In this document: positions 39,713 to 51,449 of the stretch, piece after piece
Numbering within the stretch: position 1 is the stretch's first letter
How the letters are laid out: each line of letters opens with the position of its first letter
DNA from: Pseudofabraea citricarpa
Taxonomy: Eukaryota > Ascomycota > Leotiomycetes > Helotiales > Dermateaceae
Direction: 5' to 3'
NCBI GenBank assembly: GCA_029641185.1
Contig: JAPWGK010000027.1
Span: 248,001-312,000, forward strand
DNA: 64,000 bases
Program-made: the position numbers and the translations under genes
Notes under the pieces: model-generated
The model's database searches: none
What the model was told of the DNA's origin: nothing
What the model saw: only the letters and a program-made list of their open reading frames with translations

Positions 39713-41264
39713 ACATCTCAACATGCTCGGCCTGTATCTCCTCTTTTAAGACTGTAGTCTCTTTTAGCTAGTGTTGATAGTTAGATGTCAATCGTTTACA
39801 TGACTCGTTTTTGTGCAGCTCTTGCGTGATATCAGTCTATGGTTTTGCCTGTCTTCGATGTTATCGTTTGACAAAAAGATATAAAGTTGTGCTTGTTTTA
39901 CTCTTTTGTCTGTGAGATCAAAGTGATAGTTAAAAGTTATAGCTTGATTAAGCTCATAATAACTACATTCCTCAGTCTGTTTATAATCCTTCGCACATAC
40001 TTACGTTTAAACTTACACCTCTGCGTGAAAGAAATCTATTTTTTTCGTTTTCTTTTTTTTTAAAAAAAGAAATAAAAGAAAAAGCTTATCTGAATAGAAG
40101 AACAAGTTCTTCTTACCACTCTTTGTTGATTGTCTGATTTGTGTCGAAAAGGTACTACGGACTCTTACATAAGTAACTTGAGTCTATATATCTTTCTAGA
40201 AAGTGATTTTATCTAGATTATACTATCGTGCTAAGCTAAAGTTAAGCTCATTATTTCTCGTGTAGTTCATTGAAGAATAATAATGCCGGAGCTTTTCTTT
40301 CCAAAGTAGCCGAAAAGAAAGTAAAGAGACTAGCTGTAAAAAGAAATCTAGATTTTAATACTTAGAAATATAATTATCACTTACTAGAGAACGCTGCACT
40401 TTCTATGCAGTGAATATACCATTTGAGAAGATCAAGTGGCTTATTACTTGTATTAATAGAATTTCACTATAGATTGATGTTTAGTCTGAATTAAGTAGGC
40501 TTGTTTACTTCAAGAGCTCAACTTGTAAAGTATACTTGGCTTTTATCTGAACTATCGTTTCTATCTGTGACCGTTATTATAGAATCTCTGGAATTGTGGA
40601 CGCGCGTGTGTTAGCCCGGTGTCTTTATCGGATATACTAATACTATGGAGGTTGAGAGTTTTGTGATAAGATTGTGAGATGCTGTGGAGAGTATGAATCA
40701 GCTGGCATATACCGCTCATTCTAGGCAATATGTCAAGTTAGTTTTGACATCAGTTTTTATCATCGTTTCGTCAACCAACCATAATATTCTCGTGGTAATA
40801 AAAGCATCTAAAAACTTGGTATTATCAGCAGGGAAACAGACCACAGATTAAACATAAACAACTGTTAGTATAACCATGTGATATAGCAGGTGACCAGATT
40901 GGGTGAATAACCACTCCCATATAACCTCACGGATCCTTACCATCCTCCTCCATAGAATCAACATCAATATCACCTACCAAGCTCAACGCGTATGATCATG
41001 TGAATCCCACCATTCTTTACGTAGGGCTACAGGTAATTACCCTGGATCACCACGCACTACGAGGTGTGCATCGACAATAACAGAATGCTGTGCAGCCATG
41101 AAAAAGATGCAGAGACAAAAGGAGAGTGACGACTGGTTTCAGTAAATATAAAGGGTGGTTGTCTGAGAAAAACCTGTCATTGGAGAATCATTACGCTCAT
41201 ATACTTCTAAAAAAGGTACCACGCATCTACTTTCCTCAGTGCGCCAAATCTTCTACATCACTAC
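39713..41264. other. AT-rich intergenic spacer
   Basis: No gene supported. The katG 3' untranslated region lies at its start. A T-rich then A-rich stretch at about 40038-40083 could fold into a hairpin. Confidence 0.5.
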
Positions 41265-42262
41265 CTACCCAGCGAGCGCGAATACACGCTTCACGATCTC
41301 GTCATCACTTGGGTTTCCGTCTCCCTTGATGGTCTCGTACGCAGGTGCGAGGACGGCCTTTTCGATTTCCGTGTACTTGCCATCGGAAACATAGATGGCC
41401 TCTCCATGTCTGGAGCCATCGACCATCAGATAAGCAGCACAGCGAGCCACGATCAAACCGGGTTGGGCCTCGTGCGAGATCATCTTCATCATTCCCTCCA
41501 AGTTTGGGAGGAGGCTGGTGGTGGTCCACGACGGCATGAGAGTGTTGATACGGATGGGCAGACCCGCGACCTCTACAAGACGTGCGTAACCTCTTCCAAA
41601 GCCCAAGACGCCGTGCTTGGCCGTGGCTACATGACTTTGTGAGCTTGCAGTACTCTATCACAACGCCATGTTTGGGTGCTCGACTTACAGTAATCCGTAG
41701 CTCGGAGTGGCTGCAGACCGGTGCTGGAGCCCATGAGCACGATGCTGCCGCCCTCGGGCTGCTGCTTCAGGAAATGCACGGCAAGACAAGCTGTGTTGAT
41801 GACGCTCTTCAGGTTGACGTCCAAGACTTCGTGTGTTGGCTCCTGGAGCTCCCCGTTCGCGTCCGTCTCGATCTCCAAGTAGTTGGCACGTGGTCCAATA
41901 CCGGCGTTTGCGAAAACATAGTCAATTCGGCCAAAGTGCTCCTTTGCCTTCTTGAACAGCGCACTGAGATCGGCCCAGCTGGTCACGTTGGTCTTCACAT
42001 ATAGGAAGCCAGGTGCTGCTGCTGTCTCGGTTGGCGGCTGGATATCGCCACTGACAACCGATGCTCCCAGGGACAGGAGAAGGCCGACTGTTGCGAGGCC
42101 GATGCCTGAGGAGCCGCCTGCAATGATTCCGTAGATTAGTCAAGCGGAATCAGAAATCGTCTCGACTACCCCGCGATGTGGTGAAGCGGCCGTACCTGTG
42201 AGGACAACAACTTTGCCCTTGAGGCCGGTCAGATCCTCATCCTTGATAAGAAATTCGGCCAT
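41265..42262 (-). CDS. Short-chain dehydrogenase/reductase (SDR)
   Basis: Exons in coding order: 42262-42196, 42117-41689 and 41626-41265, giving 285 residues. The Rossmann motif TGGSSGIG sits at 22-29 across the first intron, NAG at 93-95, the catalytic Ser in MGSSTG (153/154) and YSTAK (Tyr165, Lys169). The 3' splice at 41627 was chosen because it alone restores the Y-x3-K motif; upstream AG sites break it. Classical SDRs oxidise or reduce alcohols and ketones with NAD(P). A gap after the Rossmann strand (GDIQPP) starts with an acidic residue in the usual place, which suggests NAD rather than NADP. The C-terminal region (MMKMISHEAQPG, VDGSRHGEAIYVSDGKYTEI) resembles fungal 15-PGDH-like SDRs. 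The substrate is unknown. Confidence 0.9.
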
Positions 42263-43832
42263 GGTGCTGAGATGGAATATGCCGCGGGCAGATGGAAGGA
42301 TTCAAGGCGGTTTCTCTGAAACTTGGATGCGAAGAAGCAAGAGGGGTTCAAAAGACGATATGAAAGACAAGAGGTTCAGCGAAGCTTGTTCATAAATCTT
42401 ATGAGAAGCACGCGAGACAAGCGCCCGCCTTGAGTCTCCAGACAAATCGGCGAGTGGGCACTCTACACGTAACACTTAGGTGCGGAGTAGCATACTGTAC
42501 CGGTGTGTGTGCTCCGTAACGTAAAAAGGCTCCCTTTGTGGATCGCTTCGAGAAGATTGCAAGCCGATCTGAGTTTTCGCTTAGGGGACTGACATCGGGC
42601 TCTATGTTTTGACTCCCTGGCACACAAGGGAGGAGAACAGCAATAACATTGTTTTTACCAGGTAGCCTTGAGCAACTTGAGCACCTCGGCCCCAAAAAGC
42701 CCATTCATTAAGGTTTCGCGACGGATCGTCAACGGCGGTCAATGGCACTCTGGCATTCATTCAGCTTATCGTCCCAGAGAAGCAACTTGGAGGGCTATCG
42801 CTGCAAATGCCGAAGACTAGACTGTTCCTGACGCCCGGTTCCACGAGAACCATGAAGTCTTTGACTCGGAATCGTCCTGTCTTGCCCAATCCTCACTCCA
42901 CCTCTACCTGAGAATGTCCCACTTTACTGTTTTGAATACCTTCCACCAGGTTCATTCCCGACTTCCAGACCTTTCCTATCGCTCGAGAGATTCTGGCCAG
43001 AGTCAAGTGGGAGACATTTGACTTTCGATGATCATCTGTCAAAAGCTTAGGACCTTCTGCATCAGATGTCTGCTCTTGTTGATGGGTATGGTCGCCAAAC
43101 ACCCAAGCCTTTTCCAACCCAGACAATTAAGCTCACCTACAGGCTACAGCAGCTGTACCTCATACAGTGAGTGCATGTACGTCGAGAAGCGAAGCGTGGC
43201 CCCCTTACGCAGTCGAAATTTTTTGCATGAAGCAACAACTTGGCATTGAATTCCGTCATAGTCATAACAAGAACCGCAGGATTGGGACATTCGACGGTAC
43301 ACAGACATGGCGAAGACAAACGCCCCTCCCGAGTCGCTCGACTTGTGAGTCGTTGACGCACAGTTAAGGAGGCCCCGATTAAAAAGGCATGTTATTACAG
43401 GCTGCACATGCTGTAGCACAGGGTTCAGAGTGGGCTACAGGCTGGGAATAGCGCTGAAATAGCATGTAGGGCTTGCTCGTTTAGTAATTGACTGCTGTAA
43501 TTGTCGAGCCAAGGACCCCTGCGCGATCAGGGACCGTGTCGCTTAATATGCTCGCGAAAAACTCCCCCGGTAAAGAGGGTAATGAGGAGCCTATGAGAGG
43601 AGGCAATCGCTACAGGCTGCGTAGCTGGTATCCTCATAAGTTTTGGCCGAAACCTTCGTATCGAATTGACCTTTGCCTGGTCGAACTTGAATTTATTTTC
43701 TACAAGATCCCTTCAGCTGTAGAGACCGGAGAAGGGGCAGTTTTCTTCTTCTTCTTTACCTTCTTCACCCTCTCTACGTGTGCGTTCAATTGCGGTCCGG
43801 CACAGCGTCTCATTGCACTACTGTCTGCAGCC
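42263..43832. other. Intergenic; no supported gene
   Basis: Divergent promoter region between the SDR (minus) and the rhodopsin-domain gene (plus). Frames up to 91 codons overlap on both strands without family resemblance. Confidence 0.5.
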
Positions 43833-45106
43833 ATGGGCCAACCGGCAGGGGATGGCGTCCCGCTCTTCTGGACCTCGATACTGCTGCTGGCTGCAAGTTG
43901 GCTCATATTCGTCACACGCGTTGGTGTGCGGATATGGAGGAAAGCTTTAGGTTCGGACGACTATATAATGTTCATTGGCCTCGTACGTGTGAAAGCAGCT
44001 TCCCTCTTCCCTCTCCCCCAAGAGCAAAACCTAACCGTCATGTCTTGCAGCTACTCTTCACCGTCACGAGTTCCCTGTGCATTGTGTGCAGTTTCTACGG
44101 ATCCGGCCAGCTCGCAGCCGCCATAAAGCCTGCTGATATCATGCAAGGAACCAAGGTATGTACTCTGGCTCTGGCTCTGTGGAATCGAAAAATTCTAGCA
44201 CACTGAAACTGACCATGGTCAAAAGCTCTTCTTCATTGCCGAGTTCTTCTACGCCTCCGGTGCTGTTGCCATCAAGTGCAGTATTGCCGTGACTCTTCTC
44301 CGTATCGCCGACTCTCGCCGTCGCTATACTTGGACTATCTGGGGGATCATGATTGCCACTGCCATTTCCGCCGTCATCTTCATTATCACTATCGCCAATA
44401 TCTGTCACCCGATCACTACCTTATGGGGTGAAACTACCACCGGTTCATGCAATCTTAAGCTGAACAGCGATATCAGTTTATTCTTCTCTGCTGTTGAAAT
44501 TACGACCGACTGGACCCTAGCAATCTTGCCCGCTGTTTTGTTATGGAATATTCAGATGAAGAGCAGAGTCAAGCTTTCAGTAGCTATAATTCTAGGGATG
44601 GCTGCATTGTAAGTACCTTTCGTATTTTCGGGTTTTCAACCGACTAACACTTCTCCAGTGCAAGCTGCGCAACGATCGTTCGGCTCCGCTACCTGAGCCT
44701 CTACAGCGACCCGACAGAATTCATGTTCGGAACGGGCAAGATCGGCCTCTGGTCTGTAGCGGAAGAAGGCATCGGAATCATCGCAGGCTCGCTGCCAGCT
44801 CTGCGGCCCCTCCTCTCTCTACCGTTCCTGAACTTCAGCCCGACGACGGACAACAGCGGGCCCACGTCAGCCAGCAAATTCAAGCAGTCCAGGAGCCGGC
44901 ACCAGGTGCTGCGGTCCGACGTCAAGATGGACACCTTCCAGCAGCTCGGCGACAAGGACGGCGACGGCGACAGCCAGAAACACATCCTCAAGGAGACGCA
45001 CGTCACCGTCATGTCGAACGACCGCTCGGCCGACTCGGGCGCCTGGGAACGGAACCAGGTCCTCGGCTGGAAGAAGAATAAGTTCGAGACGGCCGATTCG
45101 GATTGA
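43833..45106 (+). CDS. Rhodopsin-domain integral membrane protein (PTH11-like group)
   Basis: Exons 43833-43982, 44051-44155, 44226-44608 and 44659-45106 give 361 residues. About seven hydrophobic segments follow the short N-terminus, beginning FWTSILLLAASWLIFVTRV, with GSDDYIMFIGL between the first two. NICHPITTLWG and the tryptophan-containing EITTDWTLAILPAVLLWNIQ region are typical of the fungal rhodopsin-domain family, which includes PTH11-type receptors and many secondary-metabolism cluster proteins. The cytosolic tail (about residues 270-361) is polar and charged. An upstream in-frame reading to 43488 exists but lacks family features, so the MGQPAGDG start is preferred. Lack of a CFEM domain means it is not a canonical PTH11. 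Ligand unknown. Confidence 0.85.
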
Positions 45107-46008
45107 TCGATCCTTCCTTTTTTTGTCTTTGAATAGCTAGCGGGCTCTGCGTGGTTATGGCGGCGCAAAGAGGGAATTGGGAGTGAGGGAGCGTCGGCAT
45201 GCATGATATAGGATGATTTGTATACTATTTTGACACCAAAATTTGTGGCCAATGTATCTGATGCTAGGGGTTCAATCTTTACTCAAATTATCTAGCTCGG
45301 TATATGTATATTCTCACACATGTAGATTCTATTTTGAAGACTTATGAACTCATCGATCTCGCTCTTGACTGGCTGGGTGATCCTCTTGGCATCTCACTGA
45401 GCAAGCGAAGCAAGGACTTGCATGCTTCCACAAGTGGCATGTCTACCATGTCCATTTCCTTTATTTCTGTGCAATGCGGCGAATAGATTTAGAGGTAGAA
45501 AATGTCCCTACTAATACATTTTATCAAGATCTAAGGAATGGTTTTACTACCTTCAGTTGATGGTTTCTAGAATTCCTCATTGAGACTTGAGCATTAAGAT
45601 GGAAGGTAGCCGGCTGCTGACGACTATCTTACTTTAAAAGCTCTATTTTCTTTTGGGTACTTGTAAGTTGTTTTGCCAGTGAGTTCTTTCAAGGATTTAA
45701 TCAGTCATATCTCACATTTTGTTTGCTAATAATATGACTTGAATACTGGCGGATCATTCATCTCCTTTCTGATGGTTACAACTGTAAGCAACAAAAGTAC
45801 CAACACACAGCAAAAGTACCAAACACATGTCTCGTATTCAGACCTGATACACTGCACTGTTTAGATTATCTCTCTCCCAATCGTGCCACCAACTGGGTAC
45901 AAATTCCCATTCAAGCTTGTGATCATCCAACACCCACATTACTCAAGCATGACCAATAACCACCAGCAGGCCCCAAACCCACCCAACCACATGAGCCATC
46001 TCGACCCT
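45107..46008. other. Intergenic; no supported gene
   Basis: AT-rich spacer between convergent genes; small frames only. Confidence 0.5.
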
Positions 46009-47022
46009 TCAAACAAGAAGCATACTTGCACCATTCGGCAGATCGGTAAAATGAGGCCTCGGCAACTCCTTCCCGGGATTCGACAACCTCTCCTTTTCCA
46101 ACGCCTCTTCAAAGGTCACCTTGGTCTTATACACAATCCAGTACGCCAGACCCGTTGTATCATGATCTTCATCATGCGTTCGAATCCAGTACTTCGCACC
46201 TGTCATCCTCTGCAAAGCCAGTCCATTATGCGCTCCCAACCCACCTTTCAGTCCGAAAACCGTCACGTCGAGAGCATGCAGCAGAGCGAGCGTCTTGATA
46301 GGTGGGTTGGCCAACTGCAGTTTCTTCCCGTCTTCGAGGAAGACTCCGTGCGGTGTGTATATGAGAGCCTCCGGGTCGCACATCTCGTCTGCCACGCGCG
46401 AGATGGTGATGATGATGGCAAAGTGCAAGTCCTGGAACCACTCGGGCGATTCCCAGCGGAACACGCCTAGCCACGGCGGCAAGAGATCCGACATGGTCGT
46501 CCTCCAATCCGCTGACGTCGGGTTAAAATCTGGCAGCGTGCGGAGATGGCTGAAGTGGTTCCAAGCTCTTATCCTCTTTGCAGCATGTGCTTCGGCGAGC
46601 ACGGGAGTCGAAGAGTCAATGTCACGCAGGCTGTTGCCGACATGATCCAGTAAGTGGTGACTTATAATTACCAGATCGATGAGGTATTCCGGGGCCCTCC
46701 TTGCATCGCCACTTTCGATGGCCGAGATGGCTTCTTGCACATCAGATATCGATGAAAATGCACAATCTTCAATGTGCTTCAAGGTTGCAAGGAATTCGGG
46801 AGTATTGGCAACCATTCCAGATAGCCAGGGATCCAGTAATATATGGAAATACGCCTTTTTTGCTGAGAGCTCAGGCTTTGATGAGGTGCTGGAGGATGAC
46901 GGCGGGATCGGAATTGACATCAACCAAGAAGTATCGTTATTCAAGTGAGTGAGGATCGGACGTCGTGCTTGAGTTGCTAAGTCCCGCAACTCTTGCATTC
47001 TTTTGCTTTTGATTTCCTCCAT
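46009..47022 (-). CDS. Metallo-beta-lactamase-fold protein with altered metal motif
   Basis: An intronless frame of 337 residues from ATG 47022 to TGA 46009. The layout HLNNDTSWLMSIPIP, YFHILLDPWL, IDLVIISHHLLDHVG (His122, Asp126, His127), STPVLAEAHAAKRIRAWNHF and KYWIRTHDEDHD (residues about 280-290) follows a fungal group of MBL-fold hydrolases of unknown substrate. The standard HxHxDH metal site would need His124, but Leu is present (HHLLDH), so metal binding may be mononuclear or lost. No signal peptide or membrane segment; probably cytosolic. It stands alone between a rhodopsin-domain gene (convergent) and a spacer. Family assignment is by memory of related fungal proteins and moderately sure. 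Confidence 0.75.
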   Translation of the reverse strand: MEEIKSKRMQELRDLATQARRPILTHLNNDTSWLMSIPIPPSSSSTSSKPELSAKKAYFHILLDPWLSGMVANTPEFLATLKHIEDCAFSSISDVQEAISAIESGDARRAPEYLIDLVIISHHLLDHVGNSLRDIDSSTPVLAEAHAAKRIRAWNHFSHLRTLPDFNPTSADWRTTMSDLLPPWLGVFRWESPEWFQDLHFAIIITISRVADEMCDPEALIYTPHGVFLEDGKKLQLANPPIKTLALLHALDVTVFGLKGGLGAHNGLALQRMTGAKYWIRTHDEDHDTTGLAYWIVYKTKVTFEEALEKERLSNPGKELPRPHFTDLPNGASMLLV

Positions 47023-48341
47023 CCCGAGGCTGTATGCTTTTGTGATATCTAAGTGGTAAATCCCGTTTTTGTCACGGCAAGTCGGTAATATTAAATAGAA
47101 GCATGAAGACGCACCTCATACGTTGTGAAACACAAGAACTAAGGAGGTTAAGGTATGAGAAGAAGCTGGACTCTCTTATCAGAGCTGTGGATTCTTGAGA
47201 ATCAAGTCGAGACGAGGTTAGATTAGCTCTCACATAAGCAGAACCCAATTCAAAATCTTGGCACGAATTTGTTAGTGGTCAGCTCGTCGACTGTGGCTTT
47301 CAGCTGCGAAGTGAATGCCTCATTGGGTTATCATTGGGGCTGCGCCATGGAACGGCAGGCTGAAAAGCTGGGGAACGGCCAATCTCACACCCGACAACAG
47401 ATCAGGAGTTGTTTATGCGCCGCAATGGCAAATATACAGACGGCTCAGCAGTAGAAAACACAACCAGAAGCTCGACTGACCGTAGTCAAACTCTGGCGGT
47501 TGAGTCAGTGAATTCAACTGATGCTGGGAAGAATAGATACGTAAATACGTGGTAGTTTTTACGTGCTGGCCAACTTCTATAGCATGTCGTGATCGACCCC
47601 GCGATTTATTATTGGCGCCTAGGTTGCAAGGAAAGCTACTTTGGTGTCCTGATGCTGTTAGATATTTAAAACTTTTTGATGACCCGCAGAAATCGCATCA
47701 TTATGAAGCATACTTAGTTGTATATTTCAAAAGGTGAAGTCAATCAATCACTGGATGGTAGAATAGAAGTGGCAGCGGCAGCGAAGGTAAGGACAGGAGT
47801 AACTAATGAATTGATCCCATCTGTTGTGATGCAGACAAGTTTGCAAATAATCAATGTGAAATTGAACGATGAACGATCAAAAGATGCCAGCTGATAATTT
47901 AATCATCTATGAGCGGAACTCACTAGTCCGTATACCATTGAGGACATTCCTCAATATCTGACTATTATCCCCCATACAATACAGCGCAGATTCGCAGTCT
48001 GTTCATGTCCTAATATAATGGAAAGACAATTCGGTACGACCTTGACGTTGCTAAGACCGAAACTAGCGCCTGCTTGCCGTCCCTATCCTTCCTCAAATGG
48101 GGAGCTTAAACTGTCGATGATGTGGTTTTGGTTGGATGTCGAATATGTGGCACAGATTTCAAATGCAGTGCGGTCAAAATTGCATTGTGATCGAAGCTGG
48201 CTGGTGATTGTGTGGGAATAATGCCGGAATACACAACGTGTTGCTGCCGGCGACTCAAAAATCGAGATTGAAGCTAACTGTAGTACAGCCAACTCTTCGT
48301 CGGCGGCATAAGGATGTTTTCTATCTTCAGAAAATAAAAGC
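47023..48341. other. Intergenic; no supported gene
   Basis: AT-rich spacer of 1.3 kb; includes the promoter of the MBL-fold gene and the 3' region of the first BTB gene. Confidence 0.5.
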
Positions 48342-49254
48342 TCATCGACGAGCTTTCTTATTAGGATTCTCTGCTTGACCCTCGGTCTCAACGAGAGTGG
48401 TCCCAGACTCGCCAGCATGTTTGCAAGGGGTTTTGTGCCAGTGGAAATCACACGGTGGTAAAGTCTTTAGATCGACAAGGTCTCGAGACTTTCGAGTCAA
48501 GGTTAAGAAATCCAAGAGAAGTGTGTCGTGTTTCTTGAACAGTTCGTACACTTTATCGGTAGGCCATTTTGACTCATATAGCCCAGATAGAATGATGTAA
48601 TGGGCGAAGTGAGTGAAATGCTTCCTCAGAGGTGAGGTTGTTAGAGTAGTATCAAAGACGAAGTCCATCGAATCAATTGCCAAAGACCTCTTTCTATCAT
48701 TGTGGCACTCCAGCAACAAGTCCATGATACCATCCATAAGCTCGTAGAGGAGGAACTTCTCAGCAAGACAGTAGAATAAGACCCCGCACCATGTTCTTGA
48801 GCGCACACCGGTTGGGCCCTTCATGACATGTAGTGGTTTGATAGCACTAGAGTATACCCATCCGAGCAGCAGGTCGAATGCGCGTGGATCATCTTCGGGG
48901 AAGGTTGCTCGCAACTCGGTAGTTTCTTTGAAGTTGCCGTTAAACATCTTGTCGAAGTATTCGATCTTGTTACAGAGTATCTTCTTGTGAACCCTAAAGA
49001 GCTGTTCATCCGGACCAACGTATAGATCTACCATTTCGATTCCCATAGATCTAGGAGGTATGTCAGTGAGTGCTCTTGCAGATGCGGCAATAGCAGTTAA
49101 TTTACTCGAGGAATGATGATCCTGCATCCTCTACATCGGTACCAACGTCAATGCTGCGCTTGCGTTTCTGTGGAGGTCGCTGTTCAACTTCCTTTGAGCC
49201 TTGTATCTCTGTGACAGGCTGCTCCGGAGAGGCTTGACGCTCAGGTGTAGACAT
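48342..49254 (-). CDS. BTB/POZ-domain protein, paralogue 1
   Basis: Exons 49254-49106 and 49050-48342 in coding order give 285 residues. A polar N-terminus with a basic patch (QKRKRS, possibly a nuclear signal) ends in SSFLE at the intron. The BTB core follows: MVDLYVGPDEQLFRVHKKIL, CNKIEYFDKMFNG, FPEDDPRAFDLLLGWVY. A helical region completes the protein, and the tail is basic (NPNKKARR). BTB domains dimerise and often act as Cullin-3 adaptors or in transcription. The 55-bp intron is in phase 2 just before the BTB domain. An unspliced reading begins with an ATG inside the exon-intron area (49127) and should not be used. Two relatives lie next to it on the other strand. Confidence 0.88.
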
Positions 49255-50178
49255 GGCTATTGATGGATGCCGCGATTATGGGCCCGTGGAAACTGATTCT
49301 TGTGGAGAAAAATGGAAGGTGATTACTTTGACGTGCGTGTCGTGATCGATAGCAGCAGCTACAGAGTTAGGCGCGTAATCAGACAAGATATAGCCTATAA
49401 AGCAGACTCTCGTCGTCTTGTCACGCAGTTGGTGAGAGTTTCGTAGTGAGGGACGCGTTCTGTGGTAGAGGCTTAGGTACTTAGACCGCCTTAAGTTTCT
49501 GCCGGTGCAAAGGGTTACTTTGGGATTGGTGCAAATGAGGCGGTGTAAACCTAAAGTGCGTGCAGAACTTCCACGTGATCATACAAGTCAGCATTCAACC
49601 ACTGCATTCAACTCATATTAATCACCCATTTCCATCTCTCTCCCGCATGAACTATTCCGCGAAGAAACAAAGATAAATTAATACGTGATAACGATAGAAG
49701 ATAAACTGACCACAGGCCACAGGAAGCAGGTTGGCAACAGCATGAAAATTACTGCTAATTCCACCTAGGGGTAAGCAGATTTCCTCGCAAAACGTCGTGT
49801 AGAGTATCCTTCCTTCTTTCCGGAAAACAAGAAAGGCACACGACGGTAGCTCCTTGATGAGCGCAGATACGTAAACGTTGATTTACACCTACATCTTCGG
49901 CGGCGGTTGATAGATATCCCGCTGTGGAGAGCTGAGGGCCCTTTGAATAGTTGAGTCTCCCTTACACCCCTTGCACCCCTTAGCACTACCGTAGACTAAC
50001 AGACCAACAGTCCGGCAAACATATGCTCAGTATAGTATTCTGGTTGGACACTATTGTACAAAAGTTCTCTAGCAATAAGTCGCAACTGTTCTGGTTCTCA
50101 TAGCTTCACCAGCCTTTATTCCTTGATAATATATTAAGGAGCCAACTCATTACTTCATCATCTCCCGGCACAGCTGCA
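49255..50178. other. Divergent intergenic region between BTB paralogues 1 and 2
   Basis: About 0.9 kb, shared promoter space for the divergent BTB genes. No long credible frame. Confidence 0.45.
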
Positions 50179-51011
50179 ATGTCTACAAATGCCCTTGAGA
50201 GTTCAACAGCTTTGGAACGGAAACATTCGAGGGATGAAGGTGATGTTGAAGTAACTGCTGGTCGTTCTTTGAAGGCAGCCCGTCATAGCTCATCATTTCT
50301 TGAGTAGGTCGTTCACAACTGTACTTCAATGACAGGAATTGACCGCATGCTAGATTTACCGGCACCGAGACTGTGGATCTCTATGTTGGCTTTGAGAAGA
50401 AGCTTTTTCGAGTCCATAAACAGGTCATTTGCCAGAAAATCTCATACTTTGACTCAATATTCAATGATGAATCTGGAAAGCCAAGACAAACGACCGCTGA
50501 ATTTCCAGAAGATTCTCCCATTGCCTTTGATGTACTTCTTGAATGGGCATATCACGGGCACCTGCGAACTCTGACATCCGCGGACAACCCATCAAAGTCG
50601 AGATACGACGCTTGTGCAGCGTACTTTCTTTTCGAGAAACTCGGCCTTCCGAAGCTCATGAATCTGTTGATGGGCATGATACGTGACTATCAAAGAAAGC
50701 ACAATAGATTCTTCTCGCCTCATACCATCCGTAAGGTCTATCAAAACACTCGAGTGCACTCGCCTTTGCGGAAATATTGTCTTCACACGCTGCACTATGT
50801 GATAGAGAGAAACCCAACTCCACATATAAGTGGCGGGTTTACTTCTACAGCGTTGCTGGCATTATTACAGGAAAATCCCGATTTGCTGAATGACCATATC
50901 ACTCTCATGCTTCAACAACATGGGGTGCATGTTGAAAATCCCAATTTGACACCAGACTCTCAATATCATGCCGAAGTATCAAGAATGAATTCGTTTCTAA
51001 AAACCAAGTAA
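50179..51011 (+). CDS. BTB/POZ-domain protein, paralogue 2
   Basis: Exons 50179-50303 and 50354-51011 give 260 residues. The N-terminus (MSTNALESSTALERKHSRDE) runs to SSFLE at the intron, exactly as in paralogue 1. The BTB core reads TVDLYVGFEKKLFRVHKQVI, CQKISYFDSIFND, FPEDSPIAFDVLLEWAY, followed by an alpha-helical region with the conserved VHSPLRKYCLHTLHYVI. The intron is 50 bp, phase 2. The shared intron and SSFLE end show that the gene arose by duplication with its neighbours. Function unknown; possible Cullin-3 adaptor or regulatory protein. Confidence 0.88.
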
Positions 51012-51449
51012 GACGGGAAGCTGGCAGTGTGGTGATGGGTTAGAAAATCTTCGAAACGAACAGTCTGGATGACTTAAACGCTTTTGGAGTTCTTTGGTAT
51101 GTTTTTGAGCCAGAAACTTGCCAGCGCCGTGGACTGAATTCTTATATGCAATAAATTATACTTAGGACAATGAAACAGACGTACAATACCATTAGCTTCC
51201 CTTCTTGTTTTCGTCCCCTTCAAGGACGTGTCGGGTCACGTGTTCGCGCGTCATTCCACGTAAAGCTTAACCCGGAGCTTCATCCTCAAACTTACCTCCA
51301 TGTCACAGCAACGCAGAAAGGCCACCATTATTGATCTATGTGCGTACGAGCTTGTCTACACAAAGCCATATTCCCTCTTCGGCCAATTGGACTTCTCTTC
51401 ACCCTCACAATCAGTCGCGTGAATCCGCATCGCCCTTCACATAGCAATC
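51012..51449. other. Intergenic between BTB paralogues 2 and 3
   Basis: Contains the 3' end of paralogue 2 and the promoter of paralogue 3; nothing else seen. Confidence 0.4.

Noticed and set aside
40030..40085. T-rich/A-rich inverted stretch considered as a terminator
   Set aside because: Eukaryotic Pol II does not use such terminators, and the pairing is low-complexity; it may be only AT-rich spacer.
46190..46206. GTTCGAATCC, a tRNA B-box-like string
   Set aside because: It lies inside the MBL-fold coding exon, and no A box lies at the right distance.
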